DNA of 64,000 nucleotides from VXOI01 sp965197575 (GTDB lineage Bacteria > Chloroflexota > Dehalococcoidia > Lucifugimonadales > UBA3495). Location: assembly GCA_965197575.1 (NCBI GenBank), contig OZ240214.1, positions 2,294,001 through 2,358,000 on the forward strand. Direction: 5' to 3'. The position numbers were made by a program, and so were the translations under genes. The stretch's first letter is position 1. Each line of letters opens with the position of its first letter. This document shows positions 1 to 8,272 of the stretch, in pieces. The notes below the pieces were generated by a model. The model was not told where the DNA came from and searched no databases. It was given only the letters and a program-made list of their open reading frames with translations.

Positions 1-90
1 GATCCTCGCTGCGGTCTTAAAAATTCCCCAGCCAAAACCGGGGACTCGAATATCATAAACTCAACCGGCAGACAGCACAACGATTCAACG

Positions 91-116
91 ATTCTCTGCG
101 CGCTCCGCGGTGAGTT
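91..116. repeat. Dispersed short intergenic repeat, copy 1
   Basis: Contains TCTCTGCGCGCTCCGCGGTGA, a form of the short motif (CTCTGCG...CTC..TGCGGTGA or its complement) that recurs in intergenic DNA of this window near 6824, 33303, 48569, 52261, 57774 and 63070. The rest of positions 1-245 holds no gene or RNA that I can recognise. Confidence 0.5.
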
Positions 117-245
117 GACTTGTACGCGCGTCCAGACTCGTTCGGGCCGTTGGAGCGGGGTGAAAACTATGTTACAGTTTTGGCGCTTTGACCAGCGCGG
201 CGCGGGGCTGCGGCTGCTGAATTCTGAAGACCAGGAGGCCGGACC

Positions 246-1142
246 ATGGCCGAAAAAATCGGATTTGTCGGGCTGGGCATCATGGGCAAGCCCATGGCCC
301 GAAACCTGCTCAAGGCGGGGTACGACCTCACCGTTTACGACATCGTCGGCGAGGCGGTCGAAGAGGTGGTGGGCGACGGCGCTGCGCCCGCTTCTTCCAG
401 CAAGGAAGTCGCGGCGGCTACAGGGAAAATCATCACCATGCTGCCCGACTCGGCGGACTCGGAGCGGGCCATCCTCGGCCCCGACGGGGTGCTGGAGGGA
501 GCGGACCCGGGATCGGTCATTATCGACATGAGCTCCATCGCGCCCCTGGTCTCCCAGCGCATTGCAGCCGCTTGCGCCGAGAAGGGCGTCGAGATGCTGG
601 ACGCGCCGGTCAGCGGCGGCGAGCCGGGGGCCATCGCCGGCACTCTGGCCATCATGGTCGGCGGCAAGCAGGATATATTCGACCAGAACTTCGACCTGCT
701 GAAGGTCATGGGCGGCAACGTGGTGCTTACCGGCGACATCGGCGCGGGCGGCGTGACCAAGCTGGCCAACCAGATCATCGTCGCCGCCAACATCGAGGCC
801 CTGGCCGAGGCGCTGGTGCTGGCCCAAAAGGCCGGGGTGGACCCGGAGAACGTGTTCAACGCCATCCGGGGCGGCCTCGCCGGGAGCGCGGTGATGGAGG
901 CCAAGGCCCCGATGATGCTCAGCCGCAACTTCCGTGCCGGCTTCCGGGTGAGGCTCCATCAGAAGGACCTGCGCAACGTGCTTGCGACCGCCCAGGAATT
1001 GAACATCCCGCTGCCGGTGACTTCGCTCCTGCAACAGATGCTGGGGGCCTTGGTGAACGAAGGCGAGTCCGAATCGGACCACTCCGCCCTCCTGAAATTC
1101 GTGGAAGACTTGGCGAAGATCGAGGTCAAAGCGGGCGGGTGA
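246..1142 (+). CDS. NAD(P)-dependent beta-hydroxyacid dehydrogenase (3-hydroxyisobutyrate dehydrogenase / tartronate semialdehyde reductase family)
   Basis: A 298-residue cytosolic oxidoreductase, the normal length for the family. The Rossmann nucleotide-binding loop GLGIMG is at residues 9-14. The substrate-binding stretch DAPVSGG begins near 119, and the catalytic Lys of GGVTKLANQ is about residue 172. The C-terminal all-helical domain follows. Family members oxidise or reduce 3-hydroxyacids such as 3-hydroxyisobutyrate or tartronate semialdehyde; the exact substrate cannot be read from sequence. The ATG is preceded by AGGAGG at 233-238, which fixes the start. It stands alone on the plus strand and converges on the enoyl-CoA hydratase gene. 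Confidence 0.93.
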   Translation: MAEKIGFVGLGIMGKPMARNLLKAGYDLTVYDIVGEAVEEVVGDGAAPASSSKEVAAATGKIITMLPDSADSERAILGPDGVLEGADPGSVIIDMSSIAPLVSQRIAAACAEKGVEMLDAPVSGGEPGAIAGTLAIMVGGKQDIFDQNFDLLKVMGGNVVLTGDIGAGGVTKLANQIIVAANIEALAEALVLAQKAGVDPENVFNAIRGGLAGSAVMEAKAPMMLSRNFRAGFRVRLHQKDLRNVLATAQELNIPLPVTSLLQQMLGALVNEGESESDHSALLKFVEDLAKIEVKAGG

Positions 1143-1212
1143 GAATTAGGAATGGTGAGTGCGGAATTGGGGCCGCCTTTTCCGCATTCTTCATTCCCTA
1201 TTCCAAATTCCG
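1142..1212. terminator. Imperfect inverted repeat between convergent genes, probable bidirectional terminator
   Basis: The left part (GAATTAGGAATGGTGAGTGC) is an imperfect reverse complement of the right part (ATTCTTCATTCCCTATTCCA), with TGCGGAA/TTCCGCA as the inner arm. It sits exactly where the dehydrogenase (plus) and enoyl-CoA hydratase (minus) genes meet, and its right arm runs into the stop of the latter. No long T-run follows, so terminator function is inferred from position and symmetry. Confidence 0.4.
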
Positions 1213-2022
1213 GAAGCGTTCGTCTCTCCAGTCCAGGGCCGCCCGCAGTCCTTTCTCGGCGCTGATGGCGTTGAACTCTTCCTGCTCCGGGCTGGCGCTG
1301 GTGTCGAAGATGGTCATCAGGTCCAGGTTGTGGTCCAGGGCGGTCAGAAACCCCATGCTTTCCAGGGAGCGGTTGACCGCGGCTTTGGTCATCTTGACGC
1401 CGATCTGCGGCAACAGGCATATCTTCCGGGCCACCCGCTCGCACTCGGCCATCAGGTCGTCGTGGGGCACCACCCGGTTCACCAAGCCGATGCGGGCGGC
1501 CGCGTGGGCGTCCACGGTGTCGCCGGTTAGCAGCAACTCCTTCGCGTTGGCCAGGTTCACGCTGTAGGGCGTGATCAGCAAGGGCGGGCCGAACCCGGCC
1601 CGGATTTCCGGCTCCCCCATGACGGCGCGGTCCGACGCGATCTTGATGTCGCAGACCTGCACCAACTCGCAGGCCCCCCCAAGAGCATAGCCGTTGACGG
1701 CGGCGATGACCGGCTTGCTCAGGTTCCAGACCATCATAAAGGTCTCGATGTGGCCCTTCAGATGGGTGCGCCAAGCGTCGGCGGGCCCTTCGTGGGGGTC
1801 GGCTGAGCCCGGCCCCGGCTGGATATCGAAACCGGCGGAGAAAGCCCGCCCAGCTCCGGTGAGTATCGCCACTCGCACCTCGGTATCCGCCTCGACGACC
1901 TCCAGCGCCTCCCGGAACTCGGCTATCAGAGCCGGGTTGAGCGCGTTCAGCTTGTCGGGGCGGTTGAGCGTTATGCAAGCAACCGCTTCCCTGCGCTCGT
2001 AGATAATGTTTTCGAAAGCCAC
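1198..2022 (-). CDS. Enoyl-CoA hydratase/isomerase family protein
   Basis: A 274-residue crotonase-fold enzyme. The first oxyanion-hole segment (GAGRAFSAGFD) is near residues 56-66 and the second (GYALGGACEL) at 111-120. Both catalytic acids of classical hydratases are present, E119 in GGACEL and E139 in GEPEIRAGF, so true 2-enoyl-CoA hydration is plausible. The start is GTG at 2022 with GCGAGGAA upstream. It is the last gene of a minus-strand run with a cyclophilin, two DUF35 proteins and two thiolase-like proteins, which suggests work on the same acyl-CoA substrate. The actual substrate is unknown. Confidence 0.92.
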   Translation of the reverse strand: MAFENIIYERREAVACITLNRPDKLNALNPALIAEFREALEVVEADTEVRVAILTGAGRAFSAGFDIQPGPGSADPHEGPADAWRTHLKGHIETFMMVWNLSKPVIAAVNGYALGGACELVQVCDIKIASDRAVMGEPEIRAGFGPPLLITPYSVNLANAKELLLTGDTVDAHAAARIGLVNRVVPHDDLMAECERVARKICLLPQIGVKMTKAAVNRSLESMGFLTALDHNLDLMTIFDTSASPEQEEFNAISAEKGLRAALDWRDERFRNLE

Positions 2023-2075
2023 GGTTATATTCCTCGCTTATCTTCCCCGCTCATATCCCTCGCCGCTTCGGAAGG

Positions 2076-2837
2076 CTATTGGGTGCGAGTGGTAATGACG
2101 ACGTCGACGCGCTCTATCACCACCGCCTGCACCGGCCTGTTCGCGCGGTCGGTGGTCACCATCGAAATCTGGTCGACAACGTCCTGTCCATCGATGACCT
2201 CCCCGAATATGGTGTGCCCGCCGTTCAAGTGGGGAGTCGGCACGGTCGTTATGAAGAACTGGCTGCCGTTGGTGTTGGGGCCAGAGTTGGCCATAGCCAG
2301 CTTTCCTGGGGCGTCGAAGACCAGGCCGGGAGAGATTTCGTCCTGGAAACGGTAGCCGGGGTGGCCGCTGCCCTTTCCAGTGGGGTCGCCGCCCTGAATC
2401 ATGAAATCCTGGATTACGCGGTGGAAGGTGAGGCCGTCGTAAAAGCCCTCCTTCGCCAAGAAGACAAAGTTGTTCACCGTCACCGGGGCCTGCACCGGCA
2501 AGAGCTGCACGCGGAAGTTCCCTTGGTTGGTGCGGAAGGACGCAATGTACTCCGCCGACGTGTCGATGGTCACCGGCGGGGGACCGGAATACTGCTTCCG
2601 CACTCCGCGTATCCCCGTCGCCGAATTGGGGGTAGTCGGGCGGGGGGTCGCAGCCGTAGCAGTCGTAGCCCCCGTAGTGGCGGTCGTCGTGCGGGGTGTC
2701 GAAACCGGAGCCGCCGCAGTGGCGTTCGGGGAGGGAGTTTCAGTGGGAGCGGCGTCGGGTTGGGCCGTCGGTTGCAATACACACGCCGCCATAACCACGG
2801 CTAGTACGAGTAGGGTAAGCAAGATTGGCAGTTTCAT
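2076..2837 (-). CDS. Cyclophilin-type peptidyl-prolyl cis-trans isomerase, predicted lipoprotein
   Basis: A 253-residue protein. Residues 1-19 form a lipoprotein signal ending in VMAAC, with Cys19 the likely lipidation site. Residues 20-88 are a Pro/Thr/Ala-rich linker. The cyclophilin domain spans about 95-250 with FHRV (catalytic Arg140), MIQGGDPTG (147-154) and NGSQFFIT (190-197). It should isomerise X-Pro bonds outside the membrane as a folding helper for exported proteins. ATG 2837 is the start. It lies between a DUF35 gene and an enoyl-CoA hydratase gene with only short gaps, so it is probably cotranscribed although not functionally related. Confidence 0.93.
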   Translation of the reverse strand: MKLPILLTLLVLAVVMAACVLQPTAQPDAAPTETPSPNATAAAPVSTPRTTTATTGATTATAATPRPTTPNSATGIRGVRKQYSGPPPVTIDTSAEYIASFRTNQGNFRVQLLPVQAPVTVNNFVFLAKEGFYDGLTFHRVIQDFMIQGGDPTGKGSGHPGYRFQDEISPGLVFDAPGKLAMANSGPNTNGSQFFITTVPTPHLNGGHTIFGEVIDGQDVVDQISMVTTDRANRPVQAVVIERVDVVITTRTQ

Positions 2838-2876
2838 AGCCAGCTCGTCTTGGTCTCCTGTCGGGTTGTTGCGGGG

Positions 2877-3353
2877 CTAGCGGTCGAGCCCAGCCGGGCG
2901 GAAATGGGAGATGTCGGTCAGGGCGCCGGTCCGCTCCGAGGCCCATGCCGGCTCCACCGCCATGCCTATTGTAACGTTTGCGGGGTCGACGTCGCCCAGC
3001 CGGTGCACCAACCCCCCTCGGACGTTGGACCAAGAGACGAGGGCGACCACCACGGGCGGGTCGAGCGGCTGCTCGTCGAGGTCGCGGTGCAACACCGTAA
3101 AGCTGCGCACGTAGCCCGGCCCCTCCATTGGCACCCAGTCTTCGCCGGTCTCCCGGAAGCATCGCTCGCAGTACATTTTGGCCGGGAGCAGCAGGTCGCC
3201 GCATTTCGGGCACGGCGCTGCCAGCAACTGTTGCTCGTCTCGCATCGCCCTGAAGAACCGCTCCCCAGCCACACCCAAAGTGTAGCGGTGGTGAATGGGG
3301 ATGGTCCCGGCCACCTGCCGCATTCCGCTTGTCTGTCCAACCTTGTCCAGCAT
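2877..3353 (-). CDS. DUF35 Zn-ribbon / OB-fold acyl-CoA-binding protein
   Basis: 158 residues in the family architecture: an N-terminal helix, a rubredoxin-like zinc ribbon (C48-x2-C51 and C62-x2-C65) and a C-terminal OB fold starting near residue 75. DUF35 proteins bind thiolase or thiolase-like partners and gate acyl-CoA, as in the archaeal thiolase/HMG-CoA synthase complex and the Ltp2-ChsH2 retro-aldolase. It sits 10 bases downstream of a second DUF35 gene and close to two thiolase-like genes, so it probably forms a subunit with one of them. ATG 3353 is the start. Confidence 0.9.
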   Translation of the reverse strand: MLDKVGQTSGMRQVAGTIPIHHRYTLGVAGERFFRAMRDEQQLLAAPCPKCGDLLLPAKMYCERCFRETGEDWVPMEGPGYVRSFTVLHRDLDEQPLDPPVVVALVSWSNVRGGLVHRLGDVDPANVTIGMAVEPAWASERTGALTDISHFRPAGLDR

Positions 3354-3363
3354 CCGGGACTCC

Positions 3364-3873
3364 TTACCGCGGCCGGAAGTATTCTATGTCGGTGATGGCC
3401 CCTTCCCGTTCGGCCGCGGGCTTCCATACGGCCTCGACCGGAGCGCCCAGGCTCAGGTTCGACCGGACCTCTTCCAGCGTCTCGCCAACTTCACCCATCT
3501 TGTGCAGGATGCACATTCCGGGGCTCGCGCCGTCGATTTCGATCACCGCCGGCACCTCGGGGACCTGGCGGCGGGAAGCGTCCCAGTTCACAAAGGACAC
3601 GGAGAAGGTGTTGATCCGGCCGGTGTCCTGCAACTCGACCCACTCGTCGATGGGCCGGAAGCACAGCTCGCAAAAGGCGCGGGGCGGCACCATGGTGCGG
3701 CGGCACCCGGGACAGGACGTGCCCAGTATCCGGCCCTCCTTAAAGCCGTTCAGGTAGCGGCTCATGGCCAGACCCGCATCCCAATGGTAGTCGGACTTCA
3801 CCTGCCAATGAGTAACCAACACGTCCGTAGTTAGCGCGTGGTCTGTAAGCGATGTTCCGCGAAATTCCTTCAT
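3364..3873 (-). CDS. DUF35 Zn-ribbon / OB-fold acyl-CoA-binding protein
   Basis: 169 residues with a zinc ribbon at C54/C57 and C68/C71 followed by an OB fold. The frame is open upstream into the thiolase-like gene, but ATG 3873 is chosen because GGGGAAG lies just before it and the next gene ends at 3876, two bases away. This tight spacing to the thiolase-like gene indicates translational coupling and a stable pair. It is the second of two consecutive DUF35 genes; the two differ clearly in sequence, so they are probably dedicated to different thiolase-like partners. Confidence 0.9.
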   Translation of the reverse strand: MKEFRGTSLTDHALTTDVLVTHWQVKSDYHWDAGLAMSRYLNGFKEGRILGTSCPGCRRTMVPPRAFCELCFRPIDEWVELQDTGRINTFSVSFVNWDASRRQVPEVPAVIEIDGASPGMCILHKMGEVGETLEEVRSNLSLGAPVEAVWKPAAEREGAITDIEYFRPR

Positions 3874-3875
3874 GC

Positions 3876-5054
3876 TCACTTCCCCATTACGACGACGGTG
3901 CCGACCTGCATCAGGTCGCCCCAAGCTTGGGCCAGGCCGCGGCGCACTTCCCGCTTGACCTGGCGCGGGCCTGCCTCGCCCTGTAGCTGCCAGTAGATCT
4001 CCGCGCACTTCATCATGCCAGCCGCCGCTATGGGATTGCCAACTCCGAGGAGTCCTCCCGACGGGGTGGCCGGTATGCCGGTCTCGGTATCGCGGTCCCA
4101 AAAGCCCTGCTCCAGCAGCTTGGGGGCCTGGCCCTTGTCGGCCAGCATCAGCCCTTCGAGGTGGTGAAGCTCCTTATAGGCGAAGGGGTCGTAGGGCTCG
4201 ACCACGTGGATGTCCCGACGCGGGTCGCTGATGCCGGCCATTTCGTAGGCCATGCGGGCGGCCTTTTCCACGTAGCGGGGGTAGTAGAGGTCGCGGTTGG
4301 TCCAGTAGGAAGTATCGAGGTTCCAGCCCACTCCCTCGATCCAGACGGGCGGCTTGCTCAACCGCCGGGTGAACCTCTCGGAAGCCAGCACCATCGCGCC
4401 GCCGCCGTCGCTCACCGGCGAAACCATCAGCCTTTGCACCGGCCAAGCCATGACCTCGGAGGCCATGATGTCTTCGATTTCCAGGTCCCCGGCCACCCCG
4501 GCTTGAGCGGAGGGATGGTCGAGTCCGTTGCGCTTGTTCTTCTGAGCGACCCTGGCGAAAGTTTCCATCGGGACGCCGTAGGTCTGCATGTAGCGGTTCA
4601 TTTCCAAGGAGAAAATCCAGAGCAGGTTCACCCCCAACGGCCGCTCGGTGAACTGATCGTAGATCGCGTTGAAGCAGCCTTGGGGATGGGGCAGCGCGGG
4701 CGACATCTTTTCCTCGGCGACCACTAGGCAAGTATCGAACCGGCCGCTGGCGATGTGATACCATCCGGTGACCAGGCCGAAAACGCCGGAACCGCCGCCA
4801 ACGTAGGTGCGCATGTAGGGCTTGCCCCAAGCGCCCGCGCCGTCGGCATAATACTCGCCGTTCATATGCACGCCGTCAAAGGCCTCGGGCGCGGTGACCG
4901 ACACCACGCAATCGATGTCGTCAATGGTCAGCCCGGCGTCTTCCAGGGCCGCCTGAGCTCCTTCGAAGGCCAGCTCCTTGGGCGTTTCCAGGGCCCTCCG
5001 CATGAACTTGGTAAGCCCGGCCCCAAGCACGGCTACTCTATTCTTGTAAGGCAT
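3876..5054 (-). CDS. Thiolase-like protein (lipid-transfer/aldolase type) lacking the nucleophilic Cys
   Basis: 392 residues of thiolase fold. Where classical thiolases have the acyl-accepting Cys (CASG type), this protein reads YVGGGSGVFG. The C-terminal His motif GHPxGxTG is replaced by GNPIAAAG. A YKELHHLE stretch is shared in related form with the second thiolase-like protein of this cluster. Known Cys-less relatives (Ltp2 in sterol side-chain degradation) act as aldolases together with a DUF35 subunit. The DUF35 gene that follows two bases later supports that reading over ordinary beta-ketothiolase. The substrate is unknown. Confidence 0.85.
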   Translation of the reverse strand: MPYKNRVAVLGAGLTKFMRRALETPKELAFEGAQAALEDAGLTIDDIDCVVSVTAPEAFDGVHMNGEYYADGAGAWGKPYMRTYVGGGSGVFGLVTGWYHIASGRFDTCLVVAEEKMSPALPHPQGCFNAIYDQFTERPLGVNLLWIFSLEMNRYMQTYGVPMETFARVAQKNKRNGLDHPSAQAGVAGDLEIEDIMASEVMAWPVQRLMVSPVSDGGGAMVLASERFTRRLSKPPVWIEGVGWNLDTSYWTNRDLYYPRYVEKAARMAYEMAGISDPRRDIHVVEPYDPFAYKELHHLEGLMLADKGQAPKLLEQGFWDRDTETGIPATPSGGLLGVGNPIAAAGMMKCAEIYWQLQGEAGPRQVKREVRRGLAQAWGDLMQVGTVVVMGK

Positions 5055-5058
5055 TTAC

Positions 5059-5298
5059 TTAGACCTCGACTGATACGGCAGCGATCAGGCTGACAACACT
5101 GTTACTCTCGTCCGGCACGGGGAGATCATCGTCCATCAGGCTCAAAATGTAGCCTTCCACGGCTTCTTTGGCATTGCAGATTGCTTCTTCTACCGTGCGG
5201 CCGTCGGTAAAACAACCGGGCAAAGCAGGCACCTCCACACTATAGCCGCCTTCATCGGGATCGCCAGGAGTGAGTATTACTGTATAAGTCCTCTTCAT
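5059..5298 (-). CDS. hicB: HicB-family antitoxin
   Basis: 79 residues with the partial RNase-H-like HicB fold: MKRTYTVILTP strand, then GGYSVEVPALPGCFTDG and TVEEAICNAKEAVEGYI. No clear C-terminal DNA-binding domain is visible in this short form. HicB neutralises the HicA mRNA interferase encoded just upstream with an 8-base gap. The stop lies 4 bases before the start of the thiolase-like gene, so the pair is embedded in the acyl-CoA operon and likely read with it. ATG 5298 is the start. Confidence 0.9.
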   Translation of the reverse strand: MKRTYTVILTPGDPDEGGYSVEVPALPGCFTDGRTVEEAICNAKEAVEGYILSLMDDDLPVPDESNSVVSLIAAVSVEV

Positions 5299-5306
5299 GT
5301 CGGTCC

Positions 5307-5540
5307 CTAAAGCAGATTGATGAATTCCTCAATGCTCAAATTCGCGTCTCGCAGAATCCGGGCGAGAGTTTTCTTGCTTACGGGCCTGGAATGTACCGGC
5401 ACGTTAATTCTGCGTCTATGCCGTCTCGGATGCGTCATTATGTGATGAGAACCTCTTATCCGGTCTACCTCCCACCCGGCCCGCCTCAGCGCCCGTACTA
5501 CTCTGGCCCCGTTAACTTGGGGGAGGCGTTGGGTTCCCAA
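5307..5540 (-). CDS. hicA: HicA-family mRNA interferase toxin
   Basis: 77 residues with the small double-stranded-RNA-binding-like HicA fold. LPQVNGARVVRALRRAGW is the first strand/helix, and GSHHIMTHP carries the catalytic His, followed by the basic RRHRRR stretch and the VPVHSRP strand. HicA cleaves mRNA when not bound by HicB. No ATG is available in frame; the listed start is TTG 5540, and the conserved part begins about six residues in, so the start is uncertain. The order is toxin first, antitoxin second, as is common for hicAB. Codon use looks like that of the host genes. Confidence 0.88.
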   Translation of the reverse strand: MGTQRLPQVNGARVVRALRRAGWEVDRIRGSHHIMTHPRRHRRRINVPVHSRPVSKKTLARILRDANLSIEEFINLL

Positions 5541-5565
5541 GACCTGTCGTAACCCGCATGATACC

Positions 5566-6717
5566 TTACTCCACGCCCAAGACGGCCACGCCGCCGGTGG
5601 CGGTGGGAATGCCGCGCCAGGACTGAGCCAGACCGGTCTTAACGCCGGGAACCTGACGTTCGCCGGCCACTCCTCGCAGTTGCAACATCACTTCCAGCAC
5701 GCTGCGCAGACCGGAGGCGTCGTGGGCCGCGCCGCAACCGAGGTTGCCGCCGGAGACGTTCACCGGGATTGCGCCGCCGTGGGCAAACGCCCCCCTTTCC
5801 TGCATCCGGCCCGATTCACCGGGACGGGCGAAGCCGAGGGCCTCCAGGTGCTGCAACTGCTTGTAGGAGAGGGTGTCGTCGATTTCGGCGATGTCGATTT
5901 CTGAAGCCGGGTCGCTGATTCCGGCCATGCGGTAGGCCCGCCGCGCCGCCTGCTCAGCATAGGCTGCCCGGCTGGAATCCCGTTCCTCTATGTTGGGGGT
6001 GTCCTGACTCCAGCCAATTCCCCGGATGAACACCGGTCGGCCCTTGATCCGGGGCAGCATCGACTCGCGGGCCACCACGAGCACGATCGCTCCGTCGGCC
6101 AGCCCGGCGATGTCGCCCCGCTTGAGGGGTTCGGCCTCGGGCGGCGAAGCCATCACGTCATCGACACTCACGCGGGCGGGGTAGGCAGCCAGCGGATTGA
6201 GGAGGGCCGCCGCCCGGTTTTGGGCCACCACTGCCGCCGCCTGCTCTTCGGTGTTGCCGGTCTCCTGGAGGAACTGCCGCATCTCCAGCCCGGCCACGAA
6301 ACGGGGGTTGAACGCCAGCGGACGGGTGAAGACCGGGTCGAGGGCGAAGGCTTCCAGATGAAGCGGGTAGTCGATGTTGGACGCCTTGCTGTGGCCCTCG
6401 ATGACGGCGATGTCCAGTTGCTCCGTCTCCAGTTGCAGGACCAACGAGCCGAGGCCGGTGATGCCGTCGGAAGTGACCGTATGCACCGGCTTCAGCACCG
6501 CGCCCAACTGGTCGGGAACATACTCGTCGGCGATGGCGGTGCCCTCCACGTAGTCCTCGGTGACGGAGACGAAAGTGCTGACGTCGCCGGGGCCGATGCC
6601 GGCGTCGGCGTAGGCCTTGACGGCGGCCTCGAATATCATCTCCCGGAAAGAGACCTCTGGAGAAACGGAGCGAAAGGGCGTGTAGCCCGCTCCGACGATG
6701 GCGACCCGTTCAAACAT
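5566..6717 (-). CDS. Thiolase-like protein (lipid-transfer/aldolase type) lacking the nucleophilic Cys
   Basis: 383 residues, thiolase fold, paralogous to the protein at 3876-5054. The nucleophile position reads VTSDGITGLG with no Cys, and the C-terminal active-site loop is GGNLGCGAAHD. It shares a YKQLQHLE stretch with the neighbouring paralogue. It is the first gene of the minus-strand acyl-CoA run, at ATG 6717 with GAGGG a few bases upstream. It may pair with one of the two DUF35 proteins as an aldolase or non-decarboxylating condensing complex. Assignment as an ordinary acetyl-CoA acetyltransferase would be misleading given the missing Cys. Confidence 0.84.
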   Translation of the reverse strand: MFERVAIVGAGYTPFRSVSPEVSFREMIFEAAVKAYADAGIGPGDVSTFVSVTEDYVEGTAIADEYVPDQLGAVLKPVHTVTSDGITGLGSLVLQLETEQLDIAVIEGHSKASNIDYPLHLEAFALDPVFTRPLAFNPRFVAGLEMRQFLQETGNTEEQAAAVVAQNRAAALLNPLAAYPARVSVDDVMASPPEAEPLKRGDIAGLADGAIVLVVARESMLPRIKGRPVFIRGIGWSQDTPNIEERDSSRAAYAEQAARRAYRMAGISDPASEIDIAEIDDTLSYKQLQHLEALGFARPGESGRMQERGAFAHGGAIPVNVSGGNLGCGAAHDASGLRSVLEVMLQLRGVAGERQVPGVKTGLAQSWRGIPTATGGVAVLGVE

Positions 6718-6823
6718 AGACCCTCACGCAGGCCCTCATGGACCTTGGACAGACGGGGATAAAACGCGGCCATGAGCATACCAGAAAGCAGGTTGGACGT
6801 GAAGAATGACCGGCCGTTTGGTC

Positions 6824-6850
6824 CACTGCGGAGGACGCGGAGATTTTTTG
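6824..6850. repeat. Dispersed short intergenic repeat, copy 2
   Basis: Reads CACTGCGGAGGACGCGGAGA, the same motif as near 63070 (ACAGAGGACGCGGAGACCAC). It lies in the 153-base gap between the peptidase and thiolase-like genes. Confidence 0.45.
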
Positions 6851-6870
6851 GTGTAATTTTTGCCCCAGGG

Positions 6871-8196
6871 TTAGTCCCAGTCGGGGTCGTAAGGATCGTC
6901 CAAGGGGTCGGGTTCCTCTTGGCGGCGGCGCAGTCTGTTGGTCACGGCGCGCACCGAGAGCAGCGCCGCGACGACCATGGCCGCACCGGCGATAATCCAG
7001 ACGTCAATAAAGACAAAAGGGGAGGAGCCGCCCCCACCGCCGGGGTTGGTTTGCCCGCTTGTCCGGCCACTCTCGGGACCGGGCGCGGCCTTTTCATCGG
7101 ACTCCCCGGCAGACTTGGGCACGGACTCCCCAGCCCAGCGGGCGTCCAAGCCGTCAACGTCGAACCCGTAGACTTCGACCAGCGCGCGGTCGATTTGACG
7201 GCCTTGGCCCAGCTCGTCTAGGAACCGCCGGAAGTCGTCCTCCCCGTGTACCTCGATCAGATAGGCGACCACGCTGTGGGCTTTTTCATAGAACGTATGG
7301 ATGGCGCTGGGCGTGCCGGAGACGGTGTTCATGGCCTGGAGCGGAAGAGAGCGGCGGCTCAACGAGCGTCCGCTTTCCGCCCGGGCGTTGGGCTCCATGT
7401 AGGTGGCGAAGCCCTCGTCAAGCCACGAGGGCGGGTCGGTAGCGCGGTCGCCCAGCGCCTGATGCAACAGCAGGTGCGCCGACTCGTGGGAGATCATCCG
7501 ACGGTCCATTCCCAAGCCGACGAAAGTCCCCTGTTCGGTGAAGGCGAAACCTTGAAAGGTGCCATGCTCCCAGGTAGTCTGGCTCTGCTTGGGAAAGGCG
7601 TCCCTCGCGTTGTCGGCCCGGTTGTAGATGACGCCTTTGATGCGTCGCTCCGGGCTGGACTCCAGGATGCGTTCGATGCGGGCCAGGTCCGCCTGCACGC
7701 CCCCGGCCGTTCGAGCGACCCGGGAATCGGACAAGTCGTGATAGAGCAGTTGCAACGGCCCAATCTGGACGCGGTCCCAATCGAAGCGGTCGTCGAGGTA
7801 TTCCACGACCGCCGGTTCGGTGGTCAGCACGTTGCCGGCTGAGTCCCGGATCTGATAGTAGTACTCGACTTCACTACCGGGCGGCAGATAAACGGCGGCG
7901 CTGGACGGGACTTGCTGGGTGGCGACGATGCGGGTGCCTGGCTTGAAGTCGGCATAGGCGTACCGCCAGACCCGGCTGCCCAAGGAGCGGAAAAAGACGC
8001 GCACCTCGACGATTTCCCTGTCGGCCTCGACGGTCAGCGTGAGCGCCACCTCGCCGGGGAAATTGACCCGTTCCTCGACGGCCACCACTTCAATCGACCC
8101 GCCCGCGGCCGTCAGCGGAGCGCCTTGGGCCGACGCCAGGGTGAGCAGGCATATGACGATGGCGGAGAGGAGAGTCATTCTAACGGCAACGGCCAC
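6871..8196 (-). CDS. Secreted, membrane-anchored gluzincin-type metallopeptidase (peptidase MA family-like)
   Basis: 441 residues. The N-terminus (about 1-30) is a signal peptide. The zinc site is HESAH at 237-241 with the downstream Glu in WLDEG (E261), the gluzincin arrangement. A Gly/Ser/Pro-rich linker follows near 375-395, then one transmembrane helix (VFIDVWIIAGAAMVVAALLS) and a basic cytoplasmic tail RLRRRQEE. The catalytic domain should therefore face outside. N-terminal residues 35-130 look like a beta-sandwich domain. No substrate can be assigned. It is a single minus-strand gene upstream of the thiolase-like operon. Confidence 0.85.
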   Translation of the reverse strand: MAVAVRMTLLSAIVICLLTLASAQGAPLTAAGGSIEVVAVEERVNFPGEVALTLTVEADREIVEVRVFFRSLGSRVWRYAYADFKPGTRIVATQQVPSSAAVYLPPGSEVEYYYQIRDSAGNVLTTEPAVVEYLDDRFDWDRVQIGPLQLLYHDLSDSRVARTAGGVQADLARIERILESSPERRIKGVIYNRADNARDAFPKQSQTTWEHGTFQGFAFTEQGTFVGLGMDRRMISHESAHLLLHQALGDRATDPPSWLDEGFATYMEPNARAESGRSLSRRSLPLQAMNTVSGTPSAIHTFYEKAHSVVAYLIEVHGEDDFRRFLDELGQGRQIDRALVEVYGFDVDGLDARWAGESVPKSAGESDEKAAPGPESGRTSGQTNPGGGGGSSPFVFIDVWIIAGAAMVVAALLSVRAVTNRLRRRQEEPDPLDDPYDPDWD

Positions 8197-8272
8197 ATCC
8201 GCATTATACGTCGTGATACGTCATATAGATTGAAGGCATTATGAATACATCGCGACGGCTTTATAGGTCCCG

